Source: Lichina pygmaea (lineage: Eukaryota; Ascomycota; Lichinomycetes; Lichinales; Lichinaceae). From it: a stretch of 64,000 nucleotides of DNA. The notes beneath the pieces were generated by a model that worked only from the letters and a program-made list of their open reading frames with translations, was not told where the DNA came from and did not search any database. The stretch is taken from the NCBI GenBank assembly GCA_963422465.1, contig OY730174.1, forward strand, positions 1,736,001 to 1,800,000. Reading direction: 5' to 3'. The translations under genes were made by a program, and so were the position numbers. Positions 33,535 to 48,683 of this stretch are shown one piece after another. Every line of letters starts with the position of its first letter. Position 1 is the stretch's first letter.

Positions 33535-36009
33535 ATGCGCATTCGCCGGCCCTCCGAGTCCGGCAGAGGCAGGAGGTTCCCAACGCCGCTGGGGGCACGC
33601 CTCCGATGCTCGCCCGTCGTGGAGATCCCTGTACGAAACAACGGCAAGCGCAAGAGGACGGGGGACGGGCAGGCAGCGGAGGAGCTCGATAGCACCATAA
33701 AGCGACGACGGGAAGGCAGCGTTCCGAGCGCGGGGCGCGAGAGTACCGAGGTGGAAGAGCTCGACGGCGCACTTGCCGAACAGCAGCTGCGAAGCGAGGA
33801 GAGGAGGCCGACCGACGGAGAAAGCTGCGCCGCCGACGAGAGAGAGGCGGTCGCGCCGCGCAGCCTCAACGAGGCTCAGGAGGCCACGCTAGCCGAGGCA
33901 CCGTTGGCCGTCGGCGATGAGGATTTCGCGACGTGGGACGAAGGCGCCACGGCGGTCGCTGTCGTGTCTGAAGTGATCGAGACGCAGTTCAGTCTGGACG
34001 CCATCCTCAAGCACCGAGAGCTACGCCTCATCGAGCAGGAGCTTGCCAAGTGCAGAGTCGCGTACGAACAGCTGCGGCGGTGTCATCTCCTCCCCCACCC
34101 CGCAAGCATACAAGGGCCGAGCACGGCAGCAGAGCCCGGGAACATGCCAGCGCTCGATCGAAGCCAGGATCCATCGAACGTGCCGTGGGCTCCGGAGTCG
34201 GGCGTCACAGACGGGCCGTACACGAGACATTACGCGCGCTGGCTCCTTCCGGACTCGAGGTTCGGCGACGCGACCCAACGGATGGACGCCCCAGCGCAGG
34301 TACCTTCCCTGCCGCAAACCTCCATCGAGACGCGCGCGACGAGGAAGGCCGGAGAAGGGACGAGCCCGGCGTCCGGAAAGGGTCGACTGCGAGGAGGGCC
34401 CGTCACCTCCAAGTCAAAGAGCGCCGGTGGTAAAAAGGCCACGGCGAATCAGCGAAGCGGGCCGCCGATTATCAAACGCTCGTCCGACGGGCTGGCGGTC
34501 AGGCTTGTGTGCATCGACTGCAAGAGGACCGACTTCTCGACGGCGCAGGGTTTCATCAATCATTGCCGAATCTCACACCAACGAGGCTTCGGGAGCCACG
34601 ATGCTGCAGCGAACGCGTGCGGACAGCCTGTCGAGCTGGACGAGCACGGACATGTCGTCGGCGAGGTGGACGACCAGGGCACCGATCCCAAGTCGCTGGT
34701 CCATCCGCTGGTCCGCTCTGCTCCGACGTCCGGCCAGCAGATCCGACACCTTGTCACCCAGCAGATACTCAAGGACGCCGGCGCCAGGCGAGGGAAGGTG
34801 CACGAGACGTCTACCGGAGCAGGAGCAAGAGCGGGAGCAGGACCACGGTCAGAAGCAGCCTTGGGCTCTCAGCAGACTCGGTCCACCGATTTCACGCCGT
34901 CATCCGAAACACCGTACCTCTCGGCCGTCATGCTAGGAACGGGCATGGAGGTCAACCTGGCCAGCATGATCTCTGAAGCCACCGAGAAGGTGGATCTAGG
35001 CACAGCGTCGACCAGCGAGGACGACGACTACAGTGAAGACGACGATGACGACAACGACAACTACGGCTCGAACGGTGTTCGGTTCCACAAGAGGCCGCGT
35101 GTCGCCCAGCGACGAGGCCCGGTCAGCAGCAATCGAACGACCAGGCGGACGGCCGTAGCGGCAACCAACGGCTCGTGCGCCAGCGGCCGTGTCAGCAAGC
35201 CTGCGTCGAAACGGAGCACTCGTCGCCGTCGACCGGCCGCCACGGCCTTGGACCAGTCCACCGTCACCGGCATCGCAGGCGAGATCTCGAACCGCTCGGT
35301 TTATTCCGTCGTCGGTCAAGACCACGAGATGGTCGTACCTGGCGTCGCCGCCGCAGAGACGGTAACGGCAACGGCGACCACCACGACGACGAGCATGTCA
35401 CACGCCGTCGCGCCGCTCCCGACCGCGCCTTCGCTGATGACAGATGACGGGGACGACGACTACGAGCCCCATTCACCGTCCGCAACAAACTCCTCGGTCG
35501 GTGGCGGCGACGGCAGCGGCGACTCGGCAGTCGCCGAGCTCATGGATATGAACGTCCAGGTCGAAGACGCCAGCGACGCCGCGCGACCGTCGCGTCCGCG
35601 TCCGCCGGACATGCCTAGCGTCGGCGGCGACGCGAAACCGGGAGCAGCTCAGCGGGGCGGTGCTACCGTCGGGACGCTGCCCAATGGGCCTACGACGCGC
35701 TCACGCAACCTCAGCAGAAGCAACACCCTCACGGTTCAGGATTCTGTGGCCGAGACTGATCACGACGATGATGACGTGTTTCCGACTCCGACCTCCACCG
35801 CATCACCGCGTTCCGTGCAATCGGCGGTGGCACCACCGCGTCCGGCCGCCACAGACGACGACGACGACGACGACGACGACTACCAGGCGACACAGCAGCC
35901 AGAGCAGCAGCAGCAGCAGCAACGTCCACCTCGACCGACGCGAACAACGGCACGAAGCACAGCCAGCCGCGACGGAGGGACTCATAGGAGGACAGCGTCC
36001 CGGCGCTAG
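33535..36009 (+). CDS. AHC1: Ahc1-type C2H2 zinc-finger protein (ADA histone acetyltransferase component)
   Basis: 824-residue single-exon nuclear protein. The diagnostic domain lies at about residues 321-372: VRLVCIDCKRTDFSTAQGF, then NHCRISHQRGFGSHDAAANA and CGQPVE. This is the C2H2 finger with the following GFGSHDAAA-type helix known from yeast Ahc1, a subunit specific to the ADA (Ada2-Ada3-Gcn5-Ahc1) acetyltransferase complex. A coiled-coil-like helix precedes it (ETQFSLDAILKHRELRLIEQ, about residues 145-175), a plausible contact to Ada subunits. The rest is disordered: acidic Asp runs (near 35020-35060 and 35850-35882), Thr/Ser/Pro-rich stretches and a C-terminal Gln run. It is longer than yeast Ahc1 (566). 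No upstream in-frame ATG gives a better start. Assignment rests on one domain. Confidence 0.78.
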   Translation: MRIRRPSESGRGRRFPTPLGARLRCSPVVEIPVRNNGKRKRTGDGQAAEELDSTIKRRREGSVPSAGRESTEVEELDGALAEQQLRSEERRPTDGESCAADEREAVAPRSLNEAQEATLAEAPLAVGDEDFATWDEGATAVAVVSEVIETQFSLDAILKHRELRLIEQELAKCRVAYEQLRRCHLLPHPASIQGPSTAAEPGNMPALDRSQDPSNVPWAPESGVTDGPYTRHYARWLLPDSRFGDATQRMDAPAQVPSLPQTSIETRATRKAGEGTSPASGKGRLRGGPVTSKSKSAGGKKATANQRSGPPIIKRSSDGLAVRLVCIDCKRTDFSTAQGFINHCRISHQRGFGSHDAAANACGQPVELDEHGHVVGEVDDQGTDPKSLVHPLVRSAPTSGQQIRHLVTQQILKDAGARRGKVHETSTGAGARAGAGPRSEAALGSQQTRSTDFTPSSETPYLSAVMLGTGMEVNLASMISEATEKVDLGTASTSEDDDYSEDDDDDNDNYGSNGVRFHKRPRVAQRRGPVSSNRTTRRTAVAATNGSCASGRVSKPASKRSTRRRRPAATALDQSTVTGIAGEISNRSVYSVVGQDHEMVVPGVAAAETVTATATTTTTSMSHAVAPLPTAPSLMTDDGDDDYEPHSPSATNSSVGGGDGSGDSAVAELMDMNVQVEDASDAARPSRPRPPDMPSVGGDAKPGAAQRGGATVGTLPNGPTTRSRNLSRSNTLTVQDSVAETDHDDDDVFPTPTSTASPRSVQSAVAPPRPAATDDDDDDDDDYQATQQPEQQQQQQRPPRPTRTTARSTASRDGGTHRRTASRR

Positions 36010-39000
36010 ACCACGATTGCAGCATCAGGCCCTCATCAAGCCTGCGGACCGCCCTCACTCAATTCACCGAAGATTGAAAGCGAGGGAGTCAGATCAAGCT
36101 GTCATAGCGGGGATCGAAGCGTTATCGTCTCTTTTGCGTCCCTGGGATGAGTTACAAATGCAAGCGTTCGATCGATCATCCCTTCTTGTCTCCCACCCCA
36201 CCGCCTCCTTTCCCAATGACAAGACGCACATCCATACCTCCACAAACCCACAAGCCCACATACTCACATGCACACGTACTGTACATACATCCTAGACTCA
36301 ACAAGGCACTGTAATTCTCCAAGGGCTGCCTAGCGTGCCTAGATTTCTGTTTATCCATCGAGCGTGCAGGTCGGGGACCGTCACCTCACAAAGTGAAATG
36401 GAAAACAGAAGTGAAACTAACACTGAAGTGGGATGAGGGAATAGAGCTGGTTTGGCGGCAGATCTGTGCTCACGGTCACTGGCGCTGGAAGAAACATGAA
36501 GCATGCGGACATCTACCCAGAAGGACTGCTGTGGTCATACGTGTCTCTGCTCAAGTAGTTGTACAAAGGAAATATAACTGCACTCCTCATCTGGCAGCCA
36601 AGTGATGGTGCTGTGGTGCTATGATGCTGCGATGCTGTGATGCTGTGATGCTGCACTGTATGGAGCTGTGCAAGTGCCCTGTACAGCATGTCTACGATTG
36701 ATCAGTGCGCCTTTCACACGAAGATGGCATACCGGCTAGGTGGCGCAAGTGCCCAGTAGAGGAAGGAAGAACATGTGCTCTCACTTGTCTGCCCTATTTC
36801 TCATGTGATCTCTAGATGTGGTGGGATCCAGAGGAATAAAGGACGATGGAGATCAAATGATCATGGGGGTGAAGGGAAGATGGGAACCGATACTGAGGAC
36901 AGTGGGTTGGAGCTATCTGGCTACCAAGCTAGATAGAGCTTCCATAAGATGATATGACCTGATGGAATATATCTCCACGAGCAGTACGGTCCAGACCACA
37001 CCAGGTCAACTGCAGCCGGGAGAACAACAACCGTAGAACGGAAATTCGGATCGTGAAGAGGGATACCCGGGCAGGGGACAGAGCAGGCTCAGCGACCGAG
37101 AGGGGACGGCGACTGCAGCTGATGTCTGCTTCTTGGACGCTAGGGCTTGTAGTTAGCACGTATCCAATCATCTCGCGTCGTTCATGGGGTCGATGGCCCG
37201 GCCAGCAGGGTGAGTGAGACACAACGACTCCTAGCTTTTAGTACTTGATCGCTTCGAAGAGATGCGCCGAGGACGTCAAGCTGTCAAGCACGGCGAGGGC
37301 GATGATAGCTTCGTATGACGCAGGAAACAGCCGGTACGTACAACATCTGGATTGGCCTCTGTGCAAAGCCTTGGTCAGCTGCAGTGCGCTCAACCACGTC
37401 CTTTGAACTGTACTGGAGTAGTTGTTGTTGTCGTCCCCTAGCCGTCTTGAATGTTCGGCCATCGGGCGACGGTATGAGACGTAGTTACTCCGCAATATCG
37501 GTGTCGGTCTCTTCTACGATGTTGGGACATGTTTCGCAAGGGTCTTTTGGAATAGTAATTGCCCAGGCATGCCAGGAGAGCAATTGGCAATAGGAAGACT
37601 CTGGGATCACCGGAGTAAATAGCTCTTGAAGATTCAAGATTGCATTGGCCTGGATATATGTGTATATGTCATGTTGGAACGGAGATCCGTACAAATCTCA
37701 ACGTAGTTGGCTCATGGTTGTTAGGTTACTTCGCACCAGCATCACGGAGGCTGGCTTCAAGATCGCTGACATGCCATGGGTGATAAAATAGTCCATACAC
37801 GCTTGTAAACAATGACCTCGGCTGAGGGGGGCAGGAATCTTTGGCGATGGCCTGTAAAATAGACAAGTGTAGCACAGCAGTCACAGGAGAAGCGCTCTCC
37901 AAGCTGCAGAGTTGTCCATCAACAAGTGAAACTGAAAAGGTCAAAATGAATAGCAATCAGCTCTGGCAGTTGTGCCATCTGATAGAAGTACGTATGTACA
38001 GCAGACATGAAAGAGCCCAAGACACCGATGAGGAGGAGAGGTGTAGGCAGAGATTCAGTATTGTTATCAACAATATCTTTGTCTTGTTATGTATAGGGAG
38101 CACTAGACAATGATACTCTGGGATTTCATCCCATTGAAGAAATCAGACTGGCATGCAGCAAGTCTTCAGGTGTGATGCTTGTTCTTCGTCATGGATTGAG
38201 TAAGTGGGTTTGAGGTCCAGAAGATTTGCAGGCGAATGCTGCACTGTGGTGGTACCGTACCGTAAGGAAAGTTGAGGGTTTTATGCGACAAGCCATGCTT
38301 GGGCCTCTGCTCTGATCTTTGAGAGCTTCAAATAAGTATAGTCAATGCATGGCTGCCCTTGTACGGACGTACTGTATGTCATGTTGATGTGGCTGGAGGA
38401 TCTGTGAACCGGCGGCCGGCCGGGAATGAGTGTCTTGATTGATCTCTGCTCCTTCTAAAATCTAGGAGCGACGACCAAGGAGAAAACTCTGCACACCGTC
38501 ACGTGCAGACAAACAATTTAGCCGTCACTCAGGGGGAGGCTGATCTCTGAACCCCTGCAAATCCTCGGGCTATCGACTCCCTGTCGAGTCCCTGGTTGAC
38601 ACCAATATACAGTGAGAATTCTCTTCTCACGTGAACTTGGCTCTAGCAGCGAGCGAGGACTGGTCTTCTCACTCCTCCGGCTGACAGGATCTTCCCACTG
38701 CTTCCCGGCCCGCCTGGGTTCAATGCTGTCCAAGATCTGCTCATGCAACGTCCTCCCACGTGACCTACGGTATGCGGTACGGTATGGTATGGCATGGTAC
38801 CAGCAGTGCGAGGCACGCGAGGCTCCGCAGACGCCTGGCTGGCGTCTGCCGGAACCCATCTCGCCACGCTCGCCTCACGTCAAATAGTCTTTTTGAGCCG
38901 AACCCCTGACTCCTTTCTCAGGAGCTCGTTCCAGCTTCAGTTGCATCCAGCTAAATACCACCGAGCTCGTCTCTGCTCGATTCCAGTCGGACTGACATCG

Positions 39001-39154
39001 ACCAAAGGATCCATTGCTCCGACAACGTATCTCGAAGGCCCCTGAAGGCCAGCTCTCCCTTGCTCGAATAATTTGTTCGAGAGATTTCGCGCACGGTTTT
39101 TTCACCCATACGGGACGGTAGGCCAGGAGGCCCGTGTCGTGAGAAGAACAAAAG
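36010..39154. other. Long intergenic region, no gene recognised
   Basis: About 3.1 kb with only short open frames and no domain. An imperfect ATGCTGTG microsatellite lies at about 36603-36655. Composition is near 50% GC. The right end (about 38750-39154) has mirror-like ggtatgcggtacggtatggtatggcat repeats and is probably the promoter of the RRM gene. CACGTG occurs at about 38503 and 38757. Confidence 0.45.
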
Positions 39155-39991
39155 ATGGCGGATAGCGAGCTGCCACCGCCAGTCCCACGTACGCTTGATG
39201 GCGGTGGCGATGGCGCTGATGACATCAACGACGAGGTACGGCTGCTGCATCAGCACATCACCCTTTCGCGTTGGACTTAGGTCTCTGTCAAGCATTGGGC
39301 GTACGATGATTGCACTTGATGCTGACAACGTGGCGTGCCGGCAGGAGGAGATCAAGGCGATGAAGCGGCGAGTGGCCGAAATGGAGGAAGAAGCGGCCAA
39401 GCTGCGGGAGATGCAAGCCAGTCTCGACCAGCAGAGCAACGATGTGCGCGAGGATCGCGAGGATGTCGACGCCAGGAGTATCTTCGTTGGGAATGTCGAC
39501 TACAGCGCCTCCCCACAGGAGATCGAAGCTCATTTTCGGCGGGCCGGTTCCATTAACCGGGTCACTATTCTGCTGGACAAGGACACGGGTCAGCCCAAAG
39601 GGTCCGTACCCGAACCCTTGCGGGACAATCCTCTCTCGTGGCCTTGTGACCGCCTGGCAGACGGCGTGGCTAACTCTTACCACGCAGCTATGCATATGTC
39701 GAGTTTGCAGAGCCTAGGTTGGTTGCCCAGGCCCTTGTGCTAAATGACACCATGCTGCGCGGTCGAAACCTGAAGGTAAGCGCGGCGATCCTCGGATTCT
39801 GCAGCATTTACTCATCCGCCCGGTTGCAGGTGGTTCCCAAGCGAACAAATGTGCCAGGCATGTCACGTGGCCGCGGCCGCGGTCGCGGAGGCTACCGCGG
39901 TGGGAGAGGATTCGGCCGCGGTGGATTCTACCCGCGTGGCGGCTATAGAGGGGGCTACAGGGGTCGCGCTCGTGGCCACGGACCCTACTGA
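39155..39991 (+). CDS. PAB2: Pab2/PABPN1-like RRM-RGG nuclear poly(A)-binding protein
   Basis: 195-residue RNA-binding protein; exons 39155-39235, 39345-39601, 39688-39775 and 39830-39991; introns 109, 86 and 54 nt. N-terminal coiled coil (residues ~28-60, [20 protein letters not shown]), then one RRM (~72-148) with RNP2 SIFVGNVDY and RNP1 GYAYVEFAE, then [14 protein letters not shown] and an RGG/RG-rich tail ([18 protein letters not shown]) likely to be arginine-methylated. This exact order (coiled coil, RRM, RG tail) is the signature of human PABPN1 and S. pombe Pab2, which bind nuclear poly(A), control tail length and feed RNAs to the exosome. Phase closes at every junction, and the RNP1 motif only appears when the 86-nt intron is removed. 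Yeast Sgn1 is a possible alternative name. Confidence 0.92.
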
Positions 39992-40726
39992 AAGACTCGG
40001 AGCCATTGATCCGTCCAGCCGCAAGACCTCTCGAAAGGTGGTGCGGAAGGCAAGTCGCCGAAGATGCGACGCAGAGATTTAGGCCGGGGCAGTCTGGCTC
40101 GCAGAAAGACAGAAATATGAAAAAGAAGGCTTGCTATCTGTTGCATCTAGCTGGGCTTCGATGGCCATGCAAAGATAATCTCGTGATGATGATTCAGCGA
40201 AAGAGCCGTGCGGGAGGTTGGAACTGTAGGGACATGCTCTCTTTGGATACACTCAGTAGAAGTTGGTCCCAATGGGGTTTGGAGTCCCCTTTGCTGATCG
40301 CTGCATCCACGCAAGCAACGAAATACAACGGGTACGTGGTCTTCTCAGGCAGCACCGAAATGGATGTTGGACCTCGATGTTGGACGAGCATCGCATCCAC
40401 TGAACTGTTTTGCGGTTACAGGGTGTCGTTTCCAGATCCAGAAGGGGTAGCGTCACACCATCTTTTGTGTCGACGAGCATTCCGATCGTCTTCTGCTTGA
40501 AGGGGGATCGGCACCGTTGCGTCCATCGCACTGGTCTGCGTCTGCTTTCACGACGTGGAGACCGACAATCCGGTGGCCGAGGATCTGCGGCACCGCAGGC
40601 TCGGGCTAGACGCCCACGGCGGCTCCGAGGTGCGTGGAGAAGCAGCAGCTCTAGCGCCAGGAAGAGTTGGTTATACAATAGCCACACAGGAGCCGGGTAC
40701 AATATGCAAGCCCCGACTTCCTCAAC
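39992..40726. other. 3' flank, no gene seen
   Basis: Downstream of the RRM gene. Frames on both strands (40006-40500, 40253-40702) are open but overlap one another and show no domain. I cannot support a gene. Confidence 0.4.
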
Positions 40727-41146
40727 CTAGAAACAAGGCCGGCGCCCCATCTCGTCAGGATCAAGAGGTTCGCCCAACACGGTTCTTCCTTCGAGCAGCC
40801 TCCGTTTCGTGTTGCCATGACGGGCTTTGGGCATCGAAAGTCTACCCCAGACGTCGATAAGAGGCGATGCGTTCAGGATCGACAAGTATCGCGCGCATAT
40901 CTCTGCCGAGGCGTGACTGGTCTCCGCAAGGACGAGGAGTGCCTTCTCGTCCTTTTTCTTTCCGCTGCGACGCAAACAGAAATCGGACTGGACTGGTGAG
41001 ATGGGCTTGTTCGTTGTTCTGTTGGCTCGGCGCAGGCGCCTTCGGTAGGAAACGTCAAGAATCTCGAGATACCTTGTCCCTTGAAGATGAAAGAGATCAT
41101 GATCAAGGGCGAGCTCTGCCAAGGAAGATCTCGACTTTCGCGCCAT
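40727..41146 (-). CDS. Tentative hypothetical protein, 139 residues
   Basis: An ATG-to-stop minus-strand frame of moderate quality: starts MARKSRSSLAELALDHDLFH, contains DEKALLVLAETSHASAEICA and ends EPLDPDEMGRRPCF. Helical, basic, with no signal peptide or membrane segment. I do not recognise it. A potential GTATCT donor inside the first third could mean a different spliced product. Listed because composition is more protein-like than the overlapping plus-strand frames. Isolated between two plus-strand genes. Confidence 0.28.
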   Translation of the reverse strand: MARKSRSSLAELALDHDLFHLQGTRYLEILDVSYRRRLRRANRTTNKPISPVQSDFCLRRSGKKKDEKALLVLAETSHASAEICARYLSILNASPLIDVWGRLSMPKARHGNTKRRLLEGRTVLGEPLDPDEMGRRPCF

Positions 41147-42365
41147 GTGTCCGTCTCCCCTAGGGGCGGGTCTTTATCGCGCGCTCTCAAGACCTATCGT
41201 CATGACTTGACCGGAGCAGAAGCAACGGGAGGCTGAGTTGCATCAGACACCCCAGCGACGACGAGAAGCTCATCGGTCTACCTCTACGGCTTCTTTGCCA
41301 AAGGATCTCGGGGAGACTTTCGAGATAGGCCGGCCCTTGCAGTTTTCGAGTCCCGTACGTATGTACTGGGTCACGACCTAGAGTATACATGGTGGTCCGT
41401 CCCAATACGTAGCATCTCAGACAGATGTGAGAGTATACGTTCTGGTGGCCTCTTCACGACTCATACGGTGTGACGTGTGACCATGCTGTTTTGACTATTC
41501 ACTAGTCCTCGTGATTATTGGGATCGATTGATTGCTGATCTGATCTGATCTTATCTGACATCCGATCCCGGGAGGCGAACGGACTTGGGTTGCTCCCGAC
41601 AGGTCCTATCTTTTGGTAGCAACGATCTCATCATCTAAGGGGCTGTTTACGTACTCTGATCATAGATGCAAACACAAGCCTACATTAGGCACTTGATGGG
41701 GAGCGGGGCCGTAGGTACGGAGGTACTCCGCGACAGCCCGGAGTAGTTAGGGAGTACTCCGTACAATACGTACCTACACGTACAGTGCGGTACCGTACTC
41801 GGTGCGGAGATACAGAGTAAGTACCTACTATATTTAGAACAATCCCACAGTCGTATCGATACTTGTTGTCTGCAGCTGATGGAGCGAAGATCAAGTACCG
41901 TCGACTCCTTCACGGGTAATTCCGTACTTTGTCCTCTTGTACTTCCGTACATCTGCGCCACTACCGCAAGTACTGAAGTATCGGACGGATGTCATCCCCC
42001 TGCCGGTGTCACGATCGGCCGACACCGCCACCATCAGCTCTCGAGATGCGATATTGAACGGCCATCTGCTCACTCACAAGTCTTGAGAGACATCCTTGCT
42101 CTGTCGTCTTCTTCTGGCAGGCGACCTGGGTTCCTTTTGGTGGGTTGGGGCCAGGTGTCTGTGGCCGATTGGATGCACTGCCCCCCAGGGTTCGTAACTG
42201 CTACCGCCCCGGCCGCTGTTCGTACTGCTACGACGGCCATCGTGAAAGCTTCGACCTCTGCCCCACACTTCCGTCGGACCAGCTGCTTCTCCCAGATCGA
42301 CGCGCGTCGCAGCTCTTTCGTTGCAAAGACGGTGGGACGCTGGTGTCCGGCCACGGCGCCGAATC
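41147..42365. other. Intergenic / RSP5 promoter
   Basis: No gene supported. A dense GTAC cluster (41713-41830) includes GTACTCCGTAC and its variants. The open frames at 41879-42538 are shadows of the leader and first exons of RSP5. Confidence 0.45.
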
Positions 42366-45522
<3,157 letters not shown>

Positions 45523-47488
45523 TAGAACGACGTAACGAAAGCGATATGCTCTTGTCCCCTCCATCTCGATCTCGCCCTCGCTCGTCTCCTCATCACCGCC
45601 TCGTGTGTGTCAATCCGTCATGCTTCATGTGTTCCTTCACGGGTCTCTCTTTCTTTATTTTCTTTTTTTTTGTGTGTGTGTGTGTGTGTGTACAAAGACC
45701 TGGAGGAGGAGAGGAAGAAGGGAGGAGAAGCGCCTCTGGAGTGTCGCTAGAAGTATTTTTGCCTCCCAAATCAGTGATCATCATCATCATCAACGTCGCC
45801 AATTCACAAGTCTGCTTCTTTTCCCCAGGAACGAAGAATTGAACGGTCGTCCATCTCTTGCCCTTGTCCGCGTACGAGGGTACGCACTCCTTTGGGTTTC
45901 TACATCCGTCCATCGCTTCATGTCATTCCGCTCTATCGTCCTCTCCCCCGTTCAAGTACTTTTACTGTACGAGGCGTACGCTACTATAACTTTACGTGGT
46001 ACCCACACTGCGAGCAAGCACGCAAGCAAGATGCCCTGTGCTTCCTTCAAGAGCAACCGATGCTTGTTCCATCTACCCCACGCCACTCGACTCGGCTCCT
46101 TTCCACGCACGTATCCCACTCCACTCATCCCACCTTTTTGTCTCTCCTCCCTATCCCTCATGGCACCTCACTCACTCACTTGGTGACTGTGACAACTCTC
46201 ATCAGCTTATCTCTTTCTTTCCCTTTTCGTTCTCTTCTTTATACCTCTCCTTCATGTCCCTCTCTTTTCTCTTCCTTCTTTTCGTCTCTTTCTTTCTTCC
46301 TTTATCTCTGTGACAGGCATCGTCAAGACAGGTTGACACTCCCCCTCTTCTCATACCGGTACAGAGTTGATTTTTGGGGAGTGGAGAAGGAGCGGAGAGG
46401 GAGTGGAGCATATGTTTGCTCTTCAGGGGAAAAGGCAGTGAGGATTGGATCGAAGGGCAGACGAGGAGAAATCTTCTTTTCTTTTCTTTCTTGTCTACCA
46501 CAAAGCATACAGAGTACTGCCTGCTCAATGTGTATTACATCGTTCTTGCGGGGAGGGATGAACGGTACGAGGGGGGAGGCGGGGACGAGAGGGAAGGGGG
46601 GTGGATACAAAGAACAGGGCCAGCGTGGGCTGAGAGATACGTAAGGCTGAAGATTAGTTCGGAGGTGTCATGGACGGGACGACATGCATGTGACATGTAG
46701 TAATATAAGGATGATCTACCGGTATGGAATCTATCTGGCGAGTGGTCTACGAGTGGTCTACGAGTAGGCATATGAGCGAGGGAAGAAGGCTGCTACCCGG
46801 GAGAGGCTGTGGCGTGTGGCGTGATAAGCCACTCGGCGCCCTGTCCGGGCAGGTAGCCTGACAGGAGGTGGGGGGAGGGGGTAGGAATGATGGGTGTGGG
46901 GTGTTTATGTACTGTACCATACGGTACAGCACTACTCGTACTGGTGCAAGGTACTGTATGATGATCACACCATTGATGGTTGGCTTTCAAGGACTTCGGG
47001 CCTTTGCTCTTTCATGACATGAAAGGATGCAGTACAAGTGCCTGGGACAGATCGTATATCTTCAGCTGATGGCGTCTGTATTCAAGGTTCTTGCGCAGGT
47101 TGTTGTCGGGAGCTGTTCTGCTCAGCGTGTCCTGGGCGTCTTTTGTCTTTTAGAATCTACGCGTCTACGGCACGGCACAGTGTGGATGGTGTGGTGACGT
47201 ACATGGTGGTAGAGCGGTCCAGTGGTAGTGTATCTAGGTTGTGTTTTCGGTTCGAACCTGAATAGGTAAACTGGCTGGGAGACGAGCAACTGGAAGATAA
47301 TAGAGGGAAAGAAGGGAGGAAGACAAGGGCGAGAGAGAAGAAAGGGGAAAAAGCAGACTCAAGCGGCTTGTGACAGGAGAATCGATTGTGACGATGATGA
47401 CCTGAGAGCAACGCACGTCGGTTCGGGGGTTGGGCGTTCAACGGGTTTCGTGTGGGCCGAGGAGAAGTAGCCAGGATATATGTATTGT
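45523..47488. other. Convergent intergenic region RSP5 / ERV25
   Basis: No gene supported. A TG microsatellite lies at 45671-45691, then pyrimidine-rich DNA (46200-46320) whose open frames are Ser/Leu/Phe-rich artefacts. GTAC motifs occur at 45875-45890 and 46907-46945. Confidence 0.45.
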
Positions 47489-48502
47489 TCAGGTCAACTT
47501 TTGCTTGATGAAGAATGCGCGCAGATGAGACAGTTGCCAGACGCACGTCACGCCCAAGACGGCGAGCTGGATCAACGTCCAGCGAACGACACGAGCGTTG
47601 GTCGATTCGGATTGGTCGCGGAACTCGGCCTCTCGTTCCTAAGTCGTTCGAAAGAAATTTCGTCCGTCAGCGCAAGAGACTTGAGCGGGCCCGTCACTGT
47701 CTTGATGGACTTGGGCACGGGTTCTGACGGTCCAAGGTGACGGCTTCCTTCTTGCGGGGCACCCGAGTGGGCAGATGGCTTTCCAGCAGACAGAAGGATC
47801 AAGGAGATTCGGGGAGAGCATACCCTCTGAAAGATCTGCTCCCGTCGAACGTCGGTCAGGCGACTGTTGAGATCCTTGACCCGGTCCACGATATCCAAAA
47901 TCTTGCCCTTGTCCGTGCTCTCAATGGCGCTGGTTTCGCCGATGGCCATGTCCAGCGTCAACTTGATCCCGCCGAGACCGCTACCGCCGGTGAGCCAGCC
48001 GCCGCTGCTGCCCGACGAGGGCGTGACGCATATCTTGTGCTCGCCCGAGTCCGCTGCCGTGAAGGTGAAACGGCCCTTGCTGGATCCTTTCTGCGACACG
48101 ACCCGGTGGTCGTTGTGGAAGACCTCCTTGAAGGCGAGAGCATTTAGCACCAAGGAGCGAGACGGTCCGATACTGCACCGAAGGGGAATCCACGTACGTC
48201 CACTGAGATGAAAATCTGGATGCCGTCGTGCTTCTCATATCGCTTGGTATCAGGCCTGTACTCCTCGGCTTGATAATGTCCTGGTCGAAGAGTCAGCCAA
48301 CTCTGTGTCATTCTTCGAGGAGCGCTGCCAATGACTTGCCCACGACCAGCGTGTCCTTGGGCAGCTCTTCGTAGAAGCACTTTGGCGCGGTGCCATCCAT
48401 GTAGAAGTGGAGACATTGCACTGGCGATATGACTGCGACTAAGAGTGTGCATAGCACGGATATGATGCCAAATGGAGGTGTTGATCGCGCATTCGGTGCC
48501 AT
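47489..48502 (-). CDS. ERV25: p24 family cargo receptor, Erv25-like
   Basis: 232-residue type I membrane protein of COPII/COPI vesicles. Exons 48502-48340, 48280-48198, 48126-47824 and 47638-47489; introns 59, 71 and 185 nt. An N-terminal signal peptide ([16 protein letters not shown]) precedes the GOLD domain ([20 protein letters not shown] on, with the second Cys in GEHKICVTP). A coiled coil follows ([20 protein letters not shown]), then one transmembrane helix ([17 protein letters not shown]) and the short tail [11 protein letters not shown], whose FF motif binds COPII coat. A Gly/Ser loop is inserted after the second Cys. The first intron must use a GC donor (GGCAAGT at 48340-48334): no GT donor there keeps phase into [14 protein letters not shown]. 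Closest subfamily is delta (Erv25). Confidence 0.92.
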
Positions 48503-48683
48503 AGTGTCTGTCGATTGCTAGGTCCACTGCGAAGCCCGACTCAAAGCCAGGCGCGGTTGAGGCCGCTGCGCTCTGATCACGTGACGTTCACTGAATTCCT
48601 TCAACGACAACACTCAGCGACAGCACTGGACAACGAAAGCATTCGTATTGAGTCCAGACCGTTCCCTACACACCCGCTTCAAA
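48503..48683. promoter_or_regulatory. Shared divergent promoter ERV25 / SWC4
   Basis: Only 181 bp separate the two start codons, so both genes must be driven from here. The palindrome TCACGTGA lies at 48577-48584, immediately followed by a TGACGT (CRE-like) core. CACGTG is a Cbf1/USF/SREBP-class bHLH site. Use of the element by both genes is an inference. Confidence 0.6.

Noticed and set aside
47205-47270. tRNA-like B box (ggttcgaacc) with a gtggtag stretch upstream
   Set aside because: No acceptor stem pairing and no anticodon arm could be formed; probably chance.
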